NCBI GenBank assembly: GCA_900317745.1
Contig: ONHW01000004.1
Coordinates: forward strand, 1 to 64,000
Length of the DNA: 64,000 nucleotides
Reading direction: 5' to 3'
DNA from: an uncultured Bacteroidales bacterium
Lineage (GTDB): Bacteria > Bacteroidota > Bacteroidia > Bacteroidales > Paludibacteraceae
The stretch's first letter is position 1; each line of letters opens with the position of its first letter. The position numbers and the translations under genes are program-made. The notes below the pieces were generated by a model. That model saw nothing but the letters and a program-made list of their open reading frames with translations. It was not told the origin of the DNA and ran no database searches. Positions 18,101-26,778 of the stretch are shown in pieces.

Positions 18101-18371
18101 TTGCGGCGTATGGGCCCGTACTATGGTGGCAGAGGTTACCTCGCCTGTACAGCTCCAGCCGAACGTAGCACATGCTAATGCTACGGTGACGGTAACCGGT
18201 CTGACATCTCAGGCAACCATGTCCATCGTGGATATTTACGGTAACCCGGAGAGAACCGCAGTAGCCGTAACGGGTACGTTTGTAGCACCTGCATCCGCCG
18301 GAACATACTTTGTTGAGATCACGGATCGTGACGGCAGCGTATATCACCGTACTCTCATCGTTTGTCCTTAA
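12108..18371 (+). CDS. Giant repetitive secreted protein with type IX-like C-terminal domain
   Basis: 2087 residues. An N-terminal signal (hydrophobic LRSAALLCVVACVLP, cut near VHA) is followed by about 30 degenerate modules of roughly 45-70 residues. Each carries the pattern GDTLLWRCQ...GTYxDT...CDSxxYxLNLxV, Cys- and Tyr-rich, resembling T9SS-associated repeat proteins. Three long supermodules at 13024-14967 are nearly identical. Near residue 1790 the repeats give way to a non-repetitive region, and the last about 75 residues (VQLQPNVAHANATVTV..., IVDIYGN, GTYFVEITDRDG) look like a Por-secretion tail, implying surface delivery by the type IX system. It is probably an adhesin or surface layer component. 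The gene ends 15 bases before mtaB. Confidence 0.85.
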   Translation: MIRKAMQFFHQSLLSEARKVVSGVLRSAALLCVVACVLPRTVHADVQKQAVYEGDSLIWRCQLLGETGTYTDGPLYTMHFSVLDLPTSENRSLAICKGDTLLWNCMRLWTAGEYKDTTWYEEFPTMAKTYHRLNLQVVEAITNPVENQTICEGDTLLWRCQKLYKAGTYKDTVKSLLCPSCDSAYYELHLSLKEPTVNPAENITMILGETLLWRCKMIECNAVGESVYKDTTYEGSCPDEVYQLNLKVNEFEAEEVESDLVICAADTLLWRCQLLYETGTYHDTLKSMLYPAYDSVHYTLNLTMQKDSIAPVEVKYLAPGESYEWKDGNTYDAAGEYAYQTHYESGCDSILYRLQVVKYDSTALTSCDGDTVLWRCFEAYETKIYRDTVREASIFGDGEYVKELYVLNFTFHGEPVDSVKNEIATAIPYLWRGQSLEENGTYRDTVYTVPGDNSSCIDSLFTLNLKIELAKDSLEEVTLCNGDTLLWRCQQVYATGEYTDTLFYEPSGNDSIRFTLNLTVLKDSVAPVEVKYLAPGESYDWIDGNTYDAAGEYAYQTHYESGCDSILFRLQVVKYDSTALTSCDGDTVLWRCFEAYETKIYRDTVREASIFGDGEYVKELYVLNFTFHGEPVDSVKNEIATAIPYLWRGQNIEENGTYRDTVYTVPGDNSSCIDSLFTLNLKIELAKDSLEEVTMCNGDTLLWRCQQVYAAGEYTDTLFYEPSGNDSIRFTLNLTVLKDSVAPVEVKYLAPGESYEWKDGNTYAAAGEYAYQTHYESGCDSILFRLQVVKYDSTALTSCDGDTVLWRCFEAYETKIYRDTVREASMFSDGEYVKELYILNFTFHGEPVDSVKDEIATAIPYLWRGQSLEENGTYRDTVYTVPGDNSSCIDSLFTLNLKIELAKDSLEEVTLCNGDTLLWRCQQVYATGEYTDTLFYEPSGNDSIRFTLNLTVNMDSVAPLLVETLVPGDSVIWFAEDGSLATYKEAGEHLYQSQYESGCDSVLHRLRIVLFDSTFVSNCNGETYEWRERVFDRDTVVRDTVRAVSIFEPYEEYDKEYYILNFDFHAAAVDSVLNDTISNEALPYLWRGEERWGASLSVDTTYIENHYYPDESECIDTVFTLNLHVDVVDSVVLADTLCRGDTLLWRCQQIYESGAYYDTLRYPSGNDSLRYVLRVVVQKDSVAELEQVILCNGDSLLWYDPLTEAKTTYLKTPGHYTCQTHYEPTMYQESLGLEGCDSVFHELVLIIRTMKDTTMNDTICYDPEHPTYTWRSWRDTTCQIPTSDIESKWYTFTDSVRYAGTTDCDSVRYTMNVFVRRTEGRNFVTTDSLCASDGNVPTEYEWTIAEDGNRVKHIVLTAEERARQGKFIVERKDTVRYLPTGKGYECDSAYYTLNLYVFRAMLNPNDPEKLDTLVTDTTLCYSDEMEWYGQTYNADGPYFHTIKYANTDCDSITCRLQLHYYTRPTDTTTISLLRCKGEPEEKIGNVVIHTDESRTYLDSTYYPNTQCVNSYTKYVVTVLEKEADRDTTVVMCHGGSYYWELSGEEYTAPGTYSTTIPYTRRSSCDSVTVNLHLEEIVLDSVFDEPQYICNGESYTWSRTGLTYDQTGIYRSEIVKSQGGCDSVYYILILDQQPPKQYLDTTVYICGSAGEFTWDFNGKTYSVSGEYKDTLRSAQGCDLVAATLHLKMQPLTVGVDTTATIYTDQTFTWDRSGETYSAAGTYEYIPQYIASGCDSIVHTLTLIVKDVQTVDATKYDTVCAGTVYDSDHVINAYTEWSVTTEITRPDGVRVDSITHFYIEVFDESFPQDLFSAVVASCGLAVNVEAATLMLDEYADNDPKHAAIENITWKYREPNGSWQTIDDYAPALSGNVSSIEVMCEVKTECSTVSEQAVVSVGTRATWETFTEYDLLPVISKYNGTLLMVDIDAVCEKFGWTNGVEIKQEDVEWYERIGAIDNLSHPDPTDPKDMPLQKWGYYLTSMQSGDYYAIIKGKLEAEVDDCGVWARTMVAEVTSPVQLQPNVAHANATVTVTGLTSQATMSIVDIYGNPERTAVAVTGTFVAPASAGTYFVEITDRDGSVYHRTLIVCP
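13024..14967 (+). repeat. Three 648-bp in-frame tandem repeats
   Basis: Copies start at about 13024, 13672 and 14320 (the GCTCCGGTTGAGGTTAAGTA landmark lies at 13035, 13683 and 14331, exactly 648 bases apart). Each encodes 216 residues made of four smaller modules. Differences are scattered and mostly synonymous (for example YEWKDG versus YDWIDG). The low divergence points to recent duplication or gene conversion. Confidence 0.9.
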
Positions 18372-18386
18372 TGGTGTGTGCCGCGA

Positions 18387-19751
18387 ATGAAAGTACGGTT
18401 CGTTACCTTAGGGTGCAAGTTGAATTTTGCCGAGTCCAGTGCATTGGGTAGGGCTCTCCTTCAGGGAGGGCACACCCGTGCAGAGGACGGTGAGCAAGCG
18501 GATGTATGCGTGCTGAACACCTGCACGGTGACGGATGCAGCCGACCACAAGTGCCGGCAGGCGCTGAGCCGTTTGCGGCGTGAGAACCCCGAGGCAGTGA
18601 TAGTCGTTACAGGCTGCTACGCGCAACTTACAGCCGACAAGCTCGGTAATCAGCAGTCAACCGGCAAGGAGCAGAGCATGGCAGTACAGAAAAGTTGGGA
18701 GGACGCGGATTATATCCTCGGCAACGATGCGAAGTTTGCTATCCCTGAACTGGTTGAGCGGATCAGCAGCCGGCAGTCAACAGCAGGCAAGCAGGTGGTG
18801 CTGTCCACACCCATCAGGGAGGTTGAAAGTTTTCACGGTGCACTGTCGTTTTCGCACACGGACAGCGAGGAGGGCGACGAACAGCGTATATCCATCACCG
18901 ACCGTACACAACGAACACGCTGCTTTCTGAAAGTGCAAGACGGATGTAACTATTTCTGTACGTACTGCACTATACCTTACGCCAGAGGCAAGTCGCGCAA
19001 TCCGCAGATAACCGAACTGGTCCGCGATGCGCAGCAGGCAGTGCAGGATGGAGCCAGGGAGATTGTGCTCACCGGAGTGAACATTGCCGATTTCGGCCGA
19101 TCAACGGGGGAGACCTTCCTGCAGTTGCTACAGGCTCTGGACAACCTGAGCGGAGATTACAGATTACGTATAGGCAGTTGCGAACCTAATCTGCTGACAA
19201 CGGAGATAATAGATTTTGTAGCCGGCAGCAGACATATAGCACCGCATTTTCATATCCCGTTGCAGTCGGGTAGCAATGAGGTACTGCAGATTATGAAGCG
19301 CCATTATACGCGCGAGTTGTTTGCCGAGCGTGTGGCGTATATACGCAGTAAGTTGCCATTGGCGTTTATCGGGGTGGATTGTATGGTAGGTGTTCGGGGC
19401 GAGACGAAGGAGTGTTTTGAGGATTACCTGCAGTTTGTAGAGCAGTTGGATGTAAGCCAGCTACACGTATTTACTTATTCGGAACGCGCGCGTACGCGTA
19501 TGGTGGAGATGGATCTGGAGGTTGTACCTCCCGCCGAACGCAAACGCCGGAGCGATATCCTGCACCGCCTGTCCGAACAGAAAACAAAGGCATTCTACAG
19601 CCGCAATGCAGGTCAGCAACTGACCGTCTTGTGGGAGAGCCGTAACGCCAAAGGGCAGATGGCGGGGTTTACCGAAAACTACATTAAAGTGACTGCCCCT
19701 TATGACCCGGCAAAGGTCAATTCATTTGAAACAATAAAATATCACCTATAG
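18387..19751 (+). CDS. mtaB: tRNA t6A37 methylthiotransferase MtaB
   Basis: A radical-SAM enzyme that adds a methylthio group to t6A37 of tRNAs. An N-terminal UPF0004 domain ([32 protein letters not shown] with the three cluster cysteines) is followed by the radical-SAM CNYFCTYC motif and a C-terminal TRAM-like part. MtaB rather than MiaB or RimO is favoured by LGCKLN and NTCTVTDAA. The ATG at 18387 fits the family N-terminus better than the GTG at 18378. Two repeat-derived inserts (QQSTGKEQS, about residues 88-97, and [11 protein letters not shown], about 127-138) sit in the linker between the two domains. Confidence 0.92.
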   Translation: MKVRFVTLGCKLNFAESSALGRALLQGGHTRAEDGEQADVCVLNTCTVTDAADHKCRQALSRLRRENPEAVIVVTGCYAQLTADKLGNQQSTGKEQSMAVQKSWEDADYILGNDAKFAIPELVERISSRQSTAGKQVVLSTPIREVESFHGALSFSHTDSEEGDEQRISITDRTQRTRCFLKVQDGCNYFCTYCTIPYARGKSRNPQITELVRDAQQAVQDGAREIVLTGVNIADFGRSTGETFLQLLQALDNLSGDYRLRIGSCEPNLLTTEIIDFVAGSRHIAPHFHIPLQSGSNEVLQIMKRHYTRELFAERVAYIRSKLPLAFIGVDCMVGVRGETKECFEDYLQFVEQLDVSQLHVFTYSERARTRMVEMDLEVVPPAERKRRSDILHRLSEQKTKAFYSRNAGQQLTVLWESRNAKGQMAGFTENYIKVTAPYDPAKVNSFETIKYHL

Positions 19752-19756
19752 AATTT

Positions 19757-21535
19757 ATGCGTTATAACAAGCAGAAATTATTACAGATGACATCCGACGA
19801 ACTGCTGGCTGTAGCCGCAGAGTTCGGCATTGCTGATGCTCAGGCGTTGGATACGCAGGCATTGGTCAATACAATAGTAGGCGCGCAGGCCGATCAGGCG
19901 CTGGGTGCTTATCAGGCTCGTGAGGATGCTCTTCAGCCCAAGCGGCGTACGCGTGTCGTGCTGTCGTCGCCGGCTGCACAGCGTGTTGAAACGAAGCACA
20001 TGAAGGGCGAACGTGTCCTGGCTACCGTAGGTAGTGAACTGCAGACAATGACTGAGATGCAAGAGGCGCAATCCCAGCAGCCGTTGCCCGTTGGTGTGCG
20101 CAAAGCACAAAAGGCAATGGAGCAATTCATCCAGCAAAACGAAGTGCTCAATCCTGTTGACGAACCCGAGCTTATCCAGCCTGAGGCGGACGTGCAGCCT
20201 GCCGAGGCACAACCTGTTGCCGAGGAACCGGTGGTGAAGAAGAGAGGCCGCAAGCGCAAGGTTGTAGAGCCCGAGGTGGATACGCAGCAGTCGATAGAGA
20301 TACCCGAAGAGCCGGAGATCGTGCCGCAATACGAACCCGAGGCTGAGGCTGAAGTGCCGGAGCAAGAGCAGCCGGCTAACGCGCTGCCGACGCGTGCAGG
20401 ATTTGAGATCGAGGGTACCATCACGGCAACAGGAACATTGGAGATCCTGCCCGAGGGGTATGGTTTCCTCCGTTCGGCGGATTATAACTACCTGTCTTCG
20501 CCTGACGATATATATGTCACCCAGCAGCAGATCCGCAAGTATGCACTCAAGCCCGGTGACACGGTGGAGTGCACCATGCGTTCGCCTAAGGACAATGAGC
20601 GTTTCTTCCCCATGGCGCAGGTTATCCGCGTCAATGGATTGCTGCCCGAGCAGGCGGCTGAACGTGTGGCGTTTGAGAATCTGACACCGCTCTTCCCCGA
20701 CCATAAGTTTACCCTGTGCCGCGGTGACGGCAAGGATCCGTTATCCTGCCGAATCATTGACCTGTTTGCGCCGATAGGTAAAGGTCAGCGCGGACTGATC
20801 GTAGCGCAGCCAAAGACAGGTAAGACCATGCTGCTCAAGGAGATAGCCAACGCTATCTCTGCCAATCACCCGGAGGTGTATATGATCGTCCTGCTGATTG
20901 ACGAGCGCCCGGAGGAGGTGACGGATATGGCACGTTCGGTGAACGCCGAAGTGATTGCTTCAACCTTTGATGAGCCTGCAGAGAACCACGTTCGTGTAGC
21001 GAATATAGTGCACGAAAAAGCCAAGCGTCTGGTGGAGTGCGGTCATGATGTAGTGATTCTGCTGGACTCTATCACCCGTCTGGCTCGAGCCTACAACACG
21101 GTGGCACCAGCCAGCGGCAAGGTGCTGTCAGGTGGTGTAGAGGCGCAGGCGCTGCATAAGCCCAAACGTTTCTTCGGCGCGGCACGAAACATTGAGTTCG
21201 GCGGTTCGCTCACGATCATTGCCACTGCCCTGACAGACACAGGCTCGAAGATGGATGATCTGATCTTTGAGGAGTTCAAGGGTACAGGTAACATGGAGTT
21301 GCAGTTAGACCGCAAGTTGTCCAACAAACGTATTTTCCCTTCGGTAGATATACCTGCCTCTTCCACGCGTCGCGACGACCTGCTGCTGCCGGCTGATGTA
21401 TTGAGCCGTATGTGGGTGATCCGCAAGCAGTTGTCGGAGATGAATGGTGTAGAGGCAATGGAGAAGTTGCGCACGTTCATGGAGCGTACACGCGATAATG
21501 ATGAGTTCCTGCTGGCAGTGAACGGAGCAAGATAA
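19757..21535 (+). CDS. rho: Transcription termination factor Rho
   Basis: A hexameric RNA helicase that ends transcription; 592 residues. Order: N-terminal Rho_N three-helix domain (1-45), an acidic, Pro/Glu/Gln-rich insert of about 150 residues with a basic KKRGRKRK patch, the cold-shock-type RNA-binding domain (about 213-290, [13 protein letters not shown]), then the RecA-type ATPase with [12 protein letters not shown] (Walker A), [11 protein letters not shown] and [13 protein letters not shown] long N-terminal insert of this kind is usual in Bacteroidetes Rho. It is 5 bases after mtaB, and its stop codon abuts the aroQ start. Confidence 0.95.
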   Translation: MRYNKQKLLQMTSDELLAVAAEFGIADAQALDTQALVNTIVGAQADQALGAYQAREDALQPKRRTRVVLSSPAAQRVETKHMKGERVLATVGSELQTMTEMQEAQSQQPLPVGVRKAQKAMEQFIQQNEVLNPVDEPELIQPEADVQPAEAQPVAEEPVVKKRGRKRKVVEPEVDTQQSIEIPEEPEIVPQYEPEAEAEVPEQEQPANALPTRAGFEIEGTITATGTLEILPEGYGFLRSADYNYLSSPDDIYVTQQQIRKYALKPGDTVECTMRSPKDNERFFPMAQVIRVNGLLPEQAAERVAFENLTPLFPDHKFTLCRGDGKDPLSCRIIDLFAPIGKGQRGLIVAQPKTGKTMLLKEIANAISANHPEVYMIVLLIDERPEEVTDMARSVNAEVIASTFDEPAENHVRVANIVHEKAKRLVECGHDVVILLDSITRLARAYNTVAPASGKVLSGGVEAQALHKPKRFFGAARNIEFGGSLTIIATALTDTGSKMDDLIFEEFKGTGNMELQLDRKLSNKRIFPSVDIPASSTRRDDLLLPADVLSRMWVIRKQLSEMNGVEAMEKLRTFMERTRDNDEFLLAVNGAR

Positions 21536-21997
21536 ATGGTGAATGGACGTATAGTTATATTGAACGGTCCGAACCTTAATTGGTTAGGCAGACGTGAAGC
21601 GGCGATGTACGGTACACAGTCGATGGAGCAGGTTATGCTTGATTTGCAACGGTCGTACCCGGACGTGTACTTCACGTACTACCAGTCTAACCATGAAGGT
21701 GACCTGATTGACAGGCTGCAAGAGCCGTTGGAGCAAGTCTCGCGCGGATTGGAGCCCGTCACGGGTGTGGTGCTCAATGCCGGCGGCTATACCCATACCA
21801 GTGTGGCACTGCGTGACGCAGTGGCAATGTGTCCCGTGCCGGTGGTGGAATTGCATATAACGGATATATCGCATCGCGAAGCCTTTCGCCGCGTATCGCT
21901 GCTGACGGATGTGTGTGCACATTCGATCATTGGTCATGGTACAGCAGGTTATGCCGAGGCTGTACAATGGCTGTTAGATAACCTTAAAAACCAATAG
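21536..21997 (+). CDS. aroQ: Type II 3-dehydroquinate dehydratase
   Basis: This shikimate-pathway enzyme converts 3-dehydroquinate to 3-dehydroshikimate; 153 residues, normal for the type II family. Seen: NGPNLNWLGRREAAMYG with the catalytic Arg and Tyr, NAGGYTHTSVALRDA, and VELHITDISHRE with the catalytic His. The usual HAREEFR is SHREAFR here, and LNLLG is LNWLG. The ATG begins directly after the rho stop, so translation is probably coupled. Confidence 0.92.
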   Translation: MVNGRIVILNGPNLNWLGRREAAMYGTQSMEQVMLDLQRSYPDVYFTYYQSNHEGDLIDRLQEPLEQVSRGLEPVTGVVLNAGGYTHTSVALRDAVAMCPVPVVELHITDISHREAFRRVSLLTDVCAHSIIGHGTAGYAEAVQWLLDNLKNQ

Positions 21998-21998
21998 T

Positions 21999-24560
21999 AT
22001 GAAACGCCTGTTAACCTTCTTAGTATTCATAACTGTCCTTACCGGGGTAGTAAAGGCGCAGAACCTGATTACGGGTACGGTGTTCGATGCCGGTTCGGAG
22101 CAACCGCTGGATTATGCCAACGTGGTTGTGTATCGTGAAGGGGAAGACGTTCCGCTGGATGGAACGACGACCGATGAGGATGGTATGTTCTGGCTCTACC
22201 GCAAGGTTAAGGCCGGCAATTACAAGGTTACGGTCAGTTTCATGGGATATATCGACCAGGTATTCAGTGTCCACCTGTCGGGTAAGGAGGTTAGTCTGGG
22301 TAAGATTTATCTGGAGGAAAATACGCGGGCTCTGAAGGAGGTTGAGGTTGTAGGGCAGGGTAGTACAATGCGGTTTGAGTTGGATAAGAAAGTGTTCACT
22401 GTGGATCAAAGTATATCGTCCGCCGGCGCGAGCGTGAGCGAGGTGCTGGAGAATATCCCCTCGGTGGAAGTGGATCAGGAGGGTACGATCAGTCTGCGTA
22501 ACTCCGAGGATGTGGAGATATGGATCAACGGCAAGCCTGCAGGTCTGACCGCCGAAAACAGGGCGGAGATCCTGCAACAGATGCCTGCCGATGCAGTCAA
22601 GGAGATAGAACTGATCACTAATCCGTCCGCCAAGTTCAGCCCCGAAGGTACGGCTGGTATTATCAATCTGGTGCTCAAGAAGGATCGTAAGGCAGGGTAT
22701 TACGGCTCGGTGAACGTAGGCATCGATTACGCGCTCGCCAAGCCATGGACCACACTGCCGAGCGGCAAACTCGGATTCAACATCAATTTCAACAAAGGCA
22801 TAGTGGACGCCTATATGAATGTCGGCTACAATTACCGCAACTCCAACGGCGCGTCGAACTCCGACCGGTACAATTTTATGCCGACCGATACAACGCGTCT
22901 GATCAAGTCCGGCGAAGGTCAGAACCGCGGTGGCGGAGGTATGTTCCTGCGTGCGGGAGTTGATGTGCATGTCACCGACCGCTCCACAATCGGCTTGTCG
23001 GGATTCACTGTGGTATCGCAACCCAACGAGCCTACGATAGGTAAGGGTAATTTCTTCTCAGGCTTCCGCAACGCACCGGTGTTGTATGAATTGTATGATG
23101 TGAACAAGTATGTCAATCCGCAGAGCGCCGACAATACGGAAACTCTGCTGCGCTCCTACCACCGTGACCAGAGCGGCGTAATGACTCACCCGACATACAA
23201 CGCCATGCTCAGCTGGCAGTTTGAGATCAGCAAAATGCACAACTTGTCGATGAGTGCGCAGTATGACAACAATAGGTTTATCCAGGATCAGTTCTATACG
23301 CAGTTTGAGACGCAAACGCCGGACGACAAGCAGGTGCAGGAGCAGTACTCCGACACCCGTAACCAGTCTTTGCAGTTGAAGGCGGATTATGAGTTCAAGC
23401 TCGCGTCGGATATGCGTCTCGGTGCCGGCTGGCAGACCACGTTAGCATGGCGATCAGCCAGCTCCGATGCCTGGGATGGACCGAATCGTGCAACGCACCT
23501 GGAGAACTATTACAACAACTTTGTCAACAACGAGCAGAACCACGCGTTCTATCTGACCTACGGTTATACGATAGCCGAGCGCCTGTCGGTTATGGCGGGT
23601 CTGCGAGGTGAGATCTTCCGTCGCGACCTGACAACGGAATATTACGATTCGCCGGGGCACTTGACTTCTATTGTTTCTGACACTCTGTACTTCCAGTTGT
23701 ATCCGTCGGTGTTCGCCAGTTACGACTTTGGCGGTGGTCATGAGTTGCAGATCAACTATACGCGCCGTGTTGAGCGTCCGCGCGGCAGGCAGATCAACCC
23801 GCGCATGGACTTCTCCGACTCCACGAACATCAGTTTCGGTAATCCGGCATTGCTGCCGTCATACTCGTCCAGTGTGGAGTTGAGTTATCTGAAGAACTGG
23901 GACAGACATGTGCTGTCAGCGGGATTCTTCTGGCGTTTCCGCGAGGGCGTGATCCAGAATATCAAGTTCATGGACAGCGGCACGATGAAGAACACGTTCG
24001 TCAACTTCAAGACGCGCCATGAGGTAGGTATAGAGCTGGTGGCTAAGAACAAACTGTTCGGCGAGATAATCAACCTGACAACATCCGTCCAGATGTACTA
24101 CAACGGCTCAGCCGGTGGAACATTTACTTCGGACTTGTACGGCACGGACTTCTCGGTGGTTATACCCAAGCGCGACGTGTTTGCAGCCAATGTGAGCGTG
24201 AATGCGCAGTTTATGTTCACCAAGACTTTCTCCGGCTCGCTGTCTGCCCGTTACCGTTCGCCGCATGTGCTGGCACAAGGTATGACCACGCACTCCTATT
24301 CGATTGATGCAGGCTTGCGTAAGACCTTCTTCGACAAGAAACTTATTCTTGCGTTCAACGTGCGGGATATCTTCAACTCCCGTGCCCGGCGCAATACTAC
24401 GTACGGCGACGGTTTCTGGCAGTTCCAGGAGAATCGCTGGAATAGCCGGCAGGTCAGCCTGAGTATCACGTATAACTTCGGCAACCAGCAGACGAAGAAG
24501 AAGTCCGCTCGTTCGGACGATTCAGGCGGAGGTGATGATTTTGGTGGAGGTGATGAGTAA
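21999..24560 (+). CDS. TonB-dependent receptor-like outer-membrane protein
   Basis: 853 residues. Signal peptide (LTFLVFITVLTGVVKAQ), a CarboxypepD-regulatory-like beta-sandwich (about 22-105, GTVFDAGSEQPLDYANVVV), a plug-like domain (about 115-220) and a large barrel ending in SITYNFG. The family resembles the outer-membrane-beta-barrel-3 receptors rather than SusC. A short hydrophilic tail rich in G, D and S (DDSGGGDDFGGGDE) follows the last strand. The ATG is 1 base after the aroQ stop. The ligand is unknown; there is no SusD partner. Confidence 0.82.
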   Translation: MKRLLTFLVFITVLTGVVKAQNLITGTVFDAGSEQPLDYANVVVYREGEDVPLDGTTTDEDGMFWLYRKVKAGNYKVTVSFMGYIDQVFSVHLSGKEVSLGKIYLEENTRALKEVEVVGQGSTMRFELDKKVFTVDQSISSAGASVSEVLENIPSVEVDQEGTISLRNSEDVEIWINGKPAGLTAENRAEILQQMPADAVKEIELITNPSAKFSPEGTAGIINLVLKKDRKAGYYGSVNVGIDYALAKPWTTLPSGKLGFNINFNKGIVDAYMNVGYNYRNSNGASNSDRYNFMPTDTTRLIKSGEGQNRGGGGMFLRAGVDVHVTDRSTIGLSGFTVVSQPNEPTIGKGNFFSGFRNAPVLYELYDVNKYVNPQSADNTETLLRSYHRDQSGVMTHPTYNAMLSWQFEISKMHNLSMSAQYDNNRFIQDQFYTQFETQTPDDKQVQEQYSDTRNQSLQLKADYEFKLASDMRLGAGWQTTLAWRSASSDAWDGPNRATHLENYYNNFVNNEQNHAFYLTYGYTIAERLSVMAGLRGEIFRRDLTTEYYDSPGHLTSIVSDTLYFQLYPSVFASYDFGGGHELQINYTRRVERPRGRQINPRMDFSDSTNISFGNPALLPSYSSSVELSYLKNWDRHVLSAGFFWRFREGVIQNIKFMDSGTMKNTFVNFKTRHEVGIELVAKNKLFGEIINLTTSVQMYYNGSAGGTFTSDLYGTDFSVVIPKRDVFAANVSVNAQFMFTKTFSGSLSARYRSPHVLAQGMTTHSYSIDAGLRKTFFDKKLILAFNVRDIFNSRARRNTTYGDGFWQFQENRWNSRQVSLSITYNFGNQQTKKKSARSDDSGGGDDFGGGDE

Positions 24561-24590
24561 ATTGAAAATTTAAAACTGAAAATTGAAAAG
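24561..24590. repeat. Heptamer repeat (ATTGAAA type) spanning a start codon
   Basis: Four 7-base units related to ATTGAAA fill the gap after the receptor gene. The last one contains the TTG that must start the next gene. Confidence 0.7.
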
Positions 24591-25308
24591 ACGTTTATTT
24601 ACTATACTGTTGCTACAGGCGATTGTCTGTTCGTTGTGTGCGCAAGGGCGTCGCACAACCGGCATGAATAATCCGTATTACGACGAGAAACTTGTGCATT
24701 TCGGCTTCTCGCTTGGCGTGAACATGATGAGTTACATAGTTACCGAGTCGCTCGTTCCGCAGGATGGTGAGATGTACCACGCCCGCGTCAGCAGTCTGTT
24801 GCCGGGGTTTGCTGTAGGATTCATCACCGATATACGTCTGGCTAAGTATCTTGATCTGCGTATCACGCCAACGTTGCAGTTCTCGTCGCGCACACTGACG
24901 TTCAAGAACGAGAGCGGCAATCCGCTGCCGTACGGCCGTCTGCCGGAGCAGAGCATGCTGTCGTTGCCGATAGAGATTCCTGTCACCCTCAAGTGGACAG
25001 CACTGCGTGAGGGCAACTACCGTCCGTATCTGACAGGCGGTATGGGTATCAGTTACGACTTTACCAACGACAAGGAGCGCCCTCTGCTTCACCGCCCGTT
25101 TGATTATTTTCTGGTGTTCGGCATAGGCTGTGACTTCTACATGAGTTGGTTCAAGTTCTGCCCCGAGATTCGCTATCAGTTGGGATTCAACAATATGCTC
25201 ACGCCCGTGTCCGAGCGTCCCGAGTTGTCCGAACCCGACTATTTCTATACCAACGCGCTGTCTCATCTGCGCAATCAGGCTATCGTTATCATCTTTAATT
25301 TTGAGTAG
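24583..25308 (+). CDS. porT: PorT-like outer-membrane protein
   Basis: 241 residues: signal peptide KRRLFTILLLQAIVCSLCAQ, then a small beta-barrel (HFGFSLGVNMMSY, LRITPTLQFSSRTL, FCPEIRYQLGFN, and terminal VIIFNFE). Sequence character and size fit PorT, an outer-membrane part of the type IX secretion machinery, though a generic PorT-family barrel is possible. No ATG lies between the stop upstream and the end of the signal peptide; the first internal ATG would remove the signal, so the TTG at 24583 is taken as the start. A type IX role would fit the sorting tails seen in this window. Confidence 0.65.
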   Translation: MKRRLFTILLLQAIVCSLCAQGRRTTGMNNPYYDEKLVHFGFSLGVNMMSYIVTESLVPQDGEMYHARVSSLLPGFAVGFITDIRLAKYLDLRITPTLQFSSRTLTFKNESGNPLPYGRLPEQSMLSLPIEIPVTLKWTALREGNYRPYLTGGMGISYDFTNDKERPLLHRPFDYFLVFGIGCDFYMSWFKFCPEIRYQLGFNNMLTPVSERPELSEPDYFYTNALSHLRNQAIVIIFNFE

Positions 25309-25310
25309 GT

Positions 25311-26774
25311 ATGCGGCGTGCGGTCTTTCGACTATCGACTATTGTCTTTCGACTATCGACTATTGTCTATTGTCTGTTGTCTTTCACCTCGTGTCGCGAG
25401 GAGCAGGTCAGTTATGATCCCTCGTTACGACTCACTCTGTCGGTCGATTCGTTGGCGTTCGATACCGTGTTCACCGGTTTTGGTACGAGTACACGGCGTG
25501 TGACCCTGTACAACCCTAACGCCAATGCGCTGACTATTGATAGCGTGCGGCTGCTTGACGGACGGTTCTTCAGCGTGAATGTGGACGGAGAGGCGGATAG
25601 CCGGCAGTGGCAGCAGATGATTATCCGTGGCAAAGATAGTGCGTTCATCTTTATCCGTGCGTATATTGATCCGCTGGGGCAGAACAACCCGCTTATTATC
25701 AACGATGAGTTGCAGTTCGCCTATAACGGCAACCGTACATCGTTGCTGCTCTCTGCCATCGGTCAGGATGTAACGGTGCTGAAGAAGTCGGATTTTCAGG
25801 CAGAGTATGTCCTAAAGGCGCAAAAGCCTTATCTGGTGCTTGATACGCTAATCTTCCGCAAGGACCTGACTATCGAACCGGGCGCCACGCTGTATATGCA
25901 CAACCAGGCAACGATCTTTGCTCTGGGCAACGTGTCTGCCCAAGGCACGCCTGATAAGCCGATTATCATCCGCGGTTACCGTACCGACAACCTGTTTGAT
26001 TCCGTGCCATACGCCTATGCATCCGGTCAGTGGAACGGCTTCTATATGCTCCATACGGGCACGGATGCGCGGACGTATGCGTTCCGTTATGTGGATGTGT
26101 TAAGCGGCAATGTGGGCTTGTTCTGTCAGTCGGAGAACCGTACTGCACCGCTGCCGCAGTTGACGGTTGACGGATGCAGGATTCACAATATGTCGGTGTA
26201 CGGGCTTGTTTGCCTCAATACCGATGCCACGATAGCCAACAGCGAGATATCCAACTGTGCATCCTACGGCGTTTATCTGCAGGGCGGCACGCATACGCTG
26301 GTGCATAACACGGTGGCAGCGTTCTTCGGTTATCCATATACCAACCTGAATATCCACAGCACACCGCGCGAGGATGTGGCTGCCGTGTTCATCAACAACC
26401 TGAGCAAACTGATGGCTCCCATGCAGACGTACATGTACAATAATATAATCACGGGCGCGCGTACGAACAATCTGGTACTTGCCGCACCGCTTCCGGAGCA
26501 CTATATCGGTGCGTTCCGCGGCAACTATATCAAGGCGGATACGTTTGCCTTGCCGCAGTTTGAAGCGAATGTGTATGCCACGGATAGTGACACTGTGTTT
26601 GTCAACAACTATTATCTGTACAAGCAGTACCGTTACTTCGATTTCCACTTGGATTCCGTCTCGCCGGCGATAGGTATAGGTGATGCGTCTGCTGCAGCTG
26701 CTTATCCCGAGGACCGTGAGGGCAACAGCCGCGCCGCTCGCGTTGATGCAGGATGTTATCAATATAACAACTAA
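25311..26774 (+). CDS. Right-handed beta-helix lipoprotein
   Basis: 487 residues. A lipoprotein signal ends in LLSFTSC. Then come an immunoglobulin-like N-terminal domain (about 35-135) and a parallel beta-helix region with the usual short turns (ATLYMHNQATIFALGNVSA, IIIRGYRTDN, VYGLVCLNTDATIANSEISN). It ends with DREGNSRAARVDAGCYQY, the tail of bacteroidal right-handed helix proteins. Most of the signal peptide (VFRLSTI twice, then VYCLLSF) is encoded by a 7-base tandem repeat, see 25323-25385. It is probably surface-exposed. The gene starts 2 bases after porT. Confidence 0.8.
   Translation: MRRAVFRLSTIVFRLSTIVYCLLSFTSCREEQVSYDPSLRLTLSVDSLAFDTVFTGFGTSTRRVTLYNPNANALTIDSVRLLDGRFFSVNVDGEADSRQWQQMIIRGKDSAFIFIRAYIDPLGQNNPLIINDELQFAYNGNRTSLLLSAIGQDVTVLKKSDFQAEYVLKAQKPYLVLDTLIFRKDLTIEPGATLYMHNQATIFALGNVSAQGTPDKPIIIRGYRTDNLFDSVPYAYASGQWNGFYMLHTGTDARTYAFRYVDVLSGNVGLFCQSENRTAPLPQLTVDGCRIHNMSVYGLVCLNTDATIANSEISNCASYGVYLQGGTHTLVHNTVAAFFGYPYTNLNIHSTPREDVAAVFINNLSKLMAPMQTYMYNNIITGARTNNLVLAAPLPEHYIGAFRGNYIKADTFALPQFEANVYATDSDTVFVNNYYLYKQYRYFDFHLDSVSPAIGIGDASAAAAYPEDREGNSRAARVDAGCYQYNN
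25323..25385 (+). repeat. Nine tandem 7-base units inside a signal-peptide coding region
   Basis: Nine contiguous heptamers of pattern G(T/A)CT(A/T/G)T(T/C) cover 63 bases, 21 codons, of the lipoprotein gene. A 21-base higher unit (three heptamers) is repeated exactly twice. Gain or loss of one unit would shift the frame. Confidence 0.9.
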
Positions 26775-26778
26775 TGAT

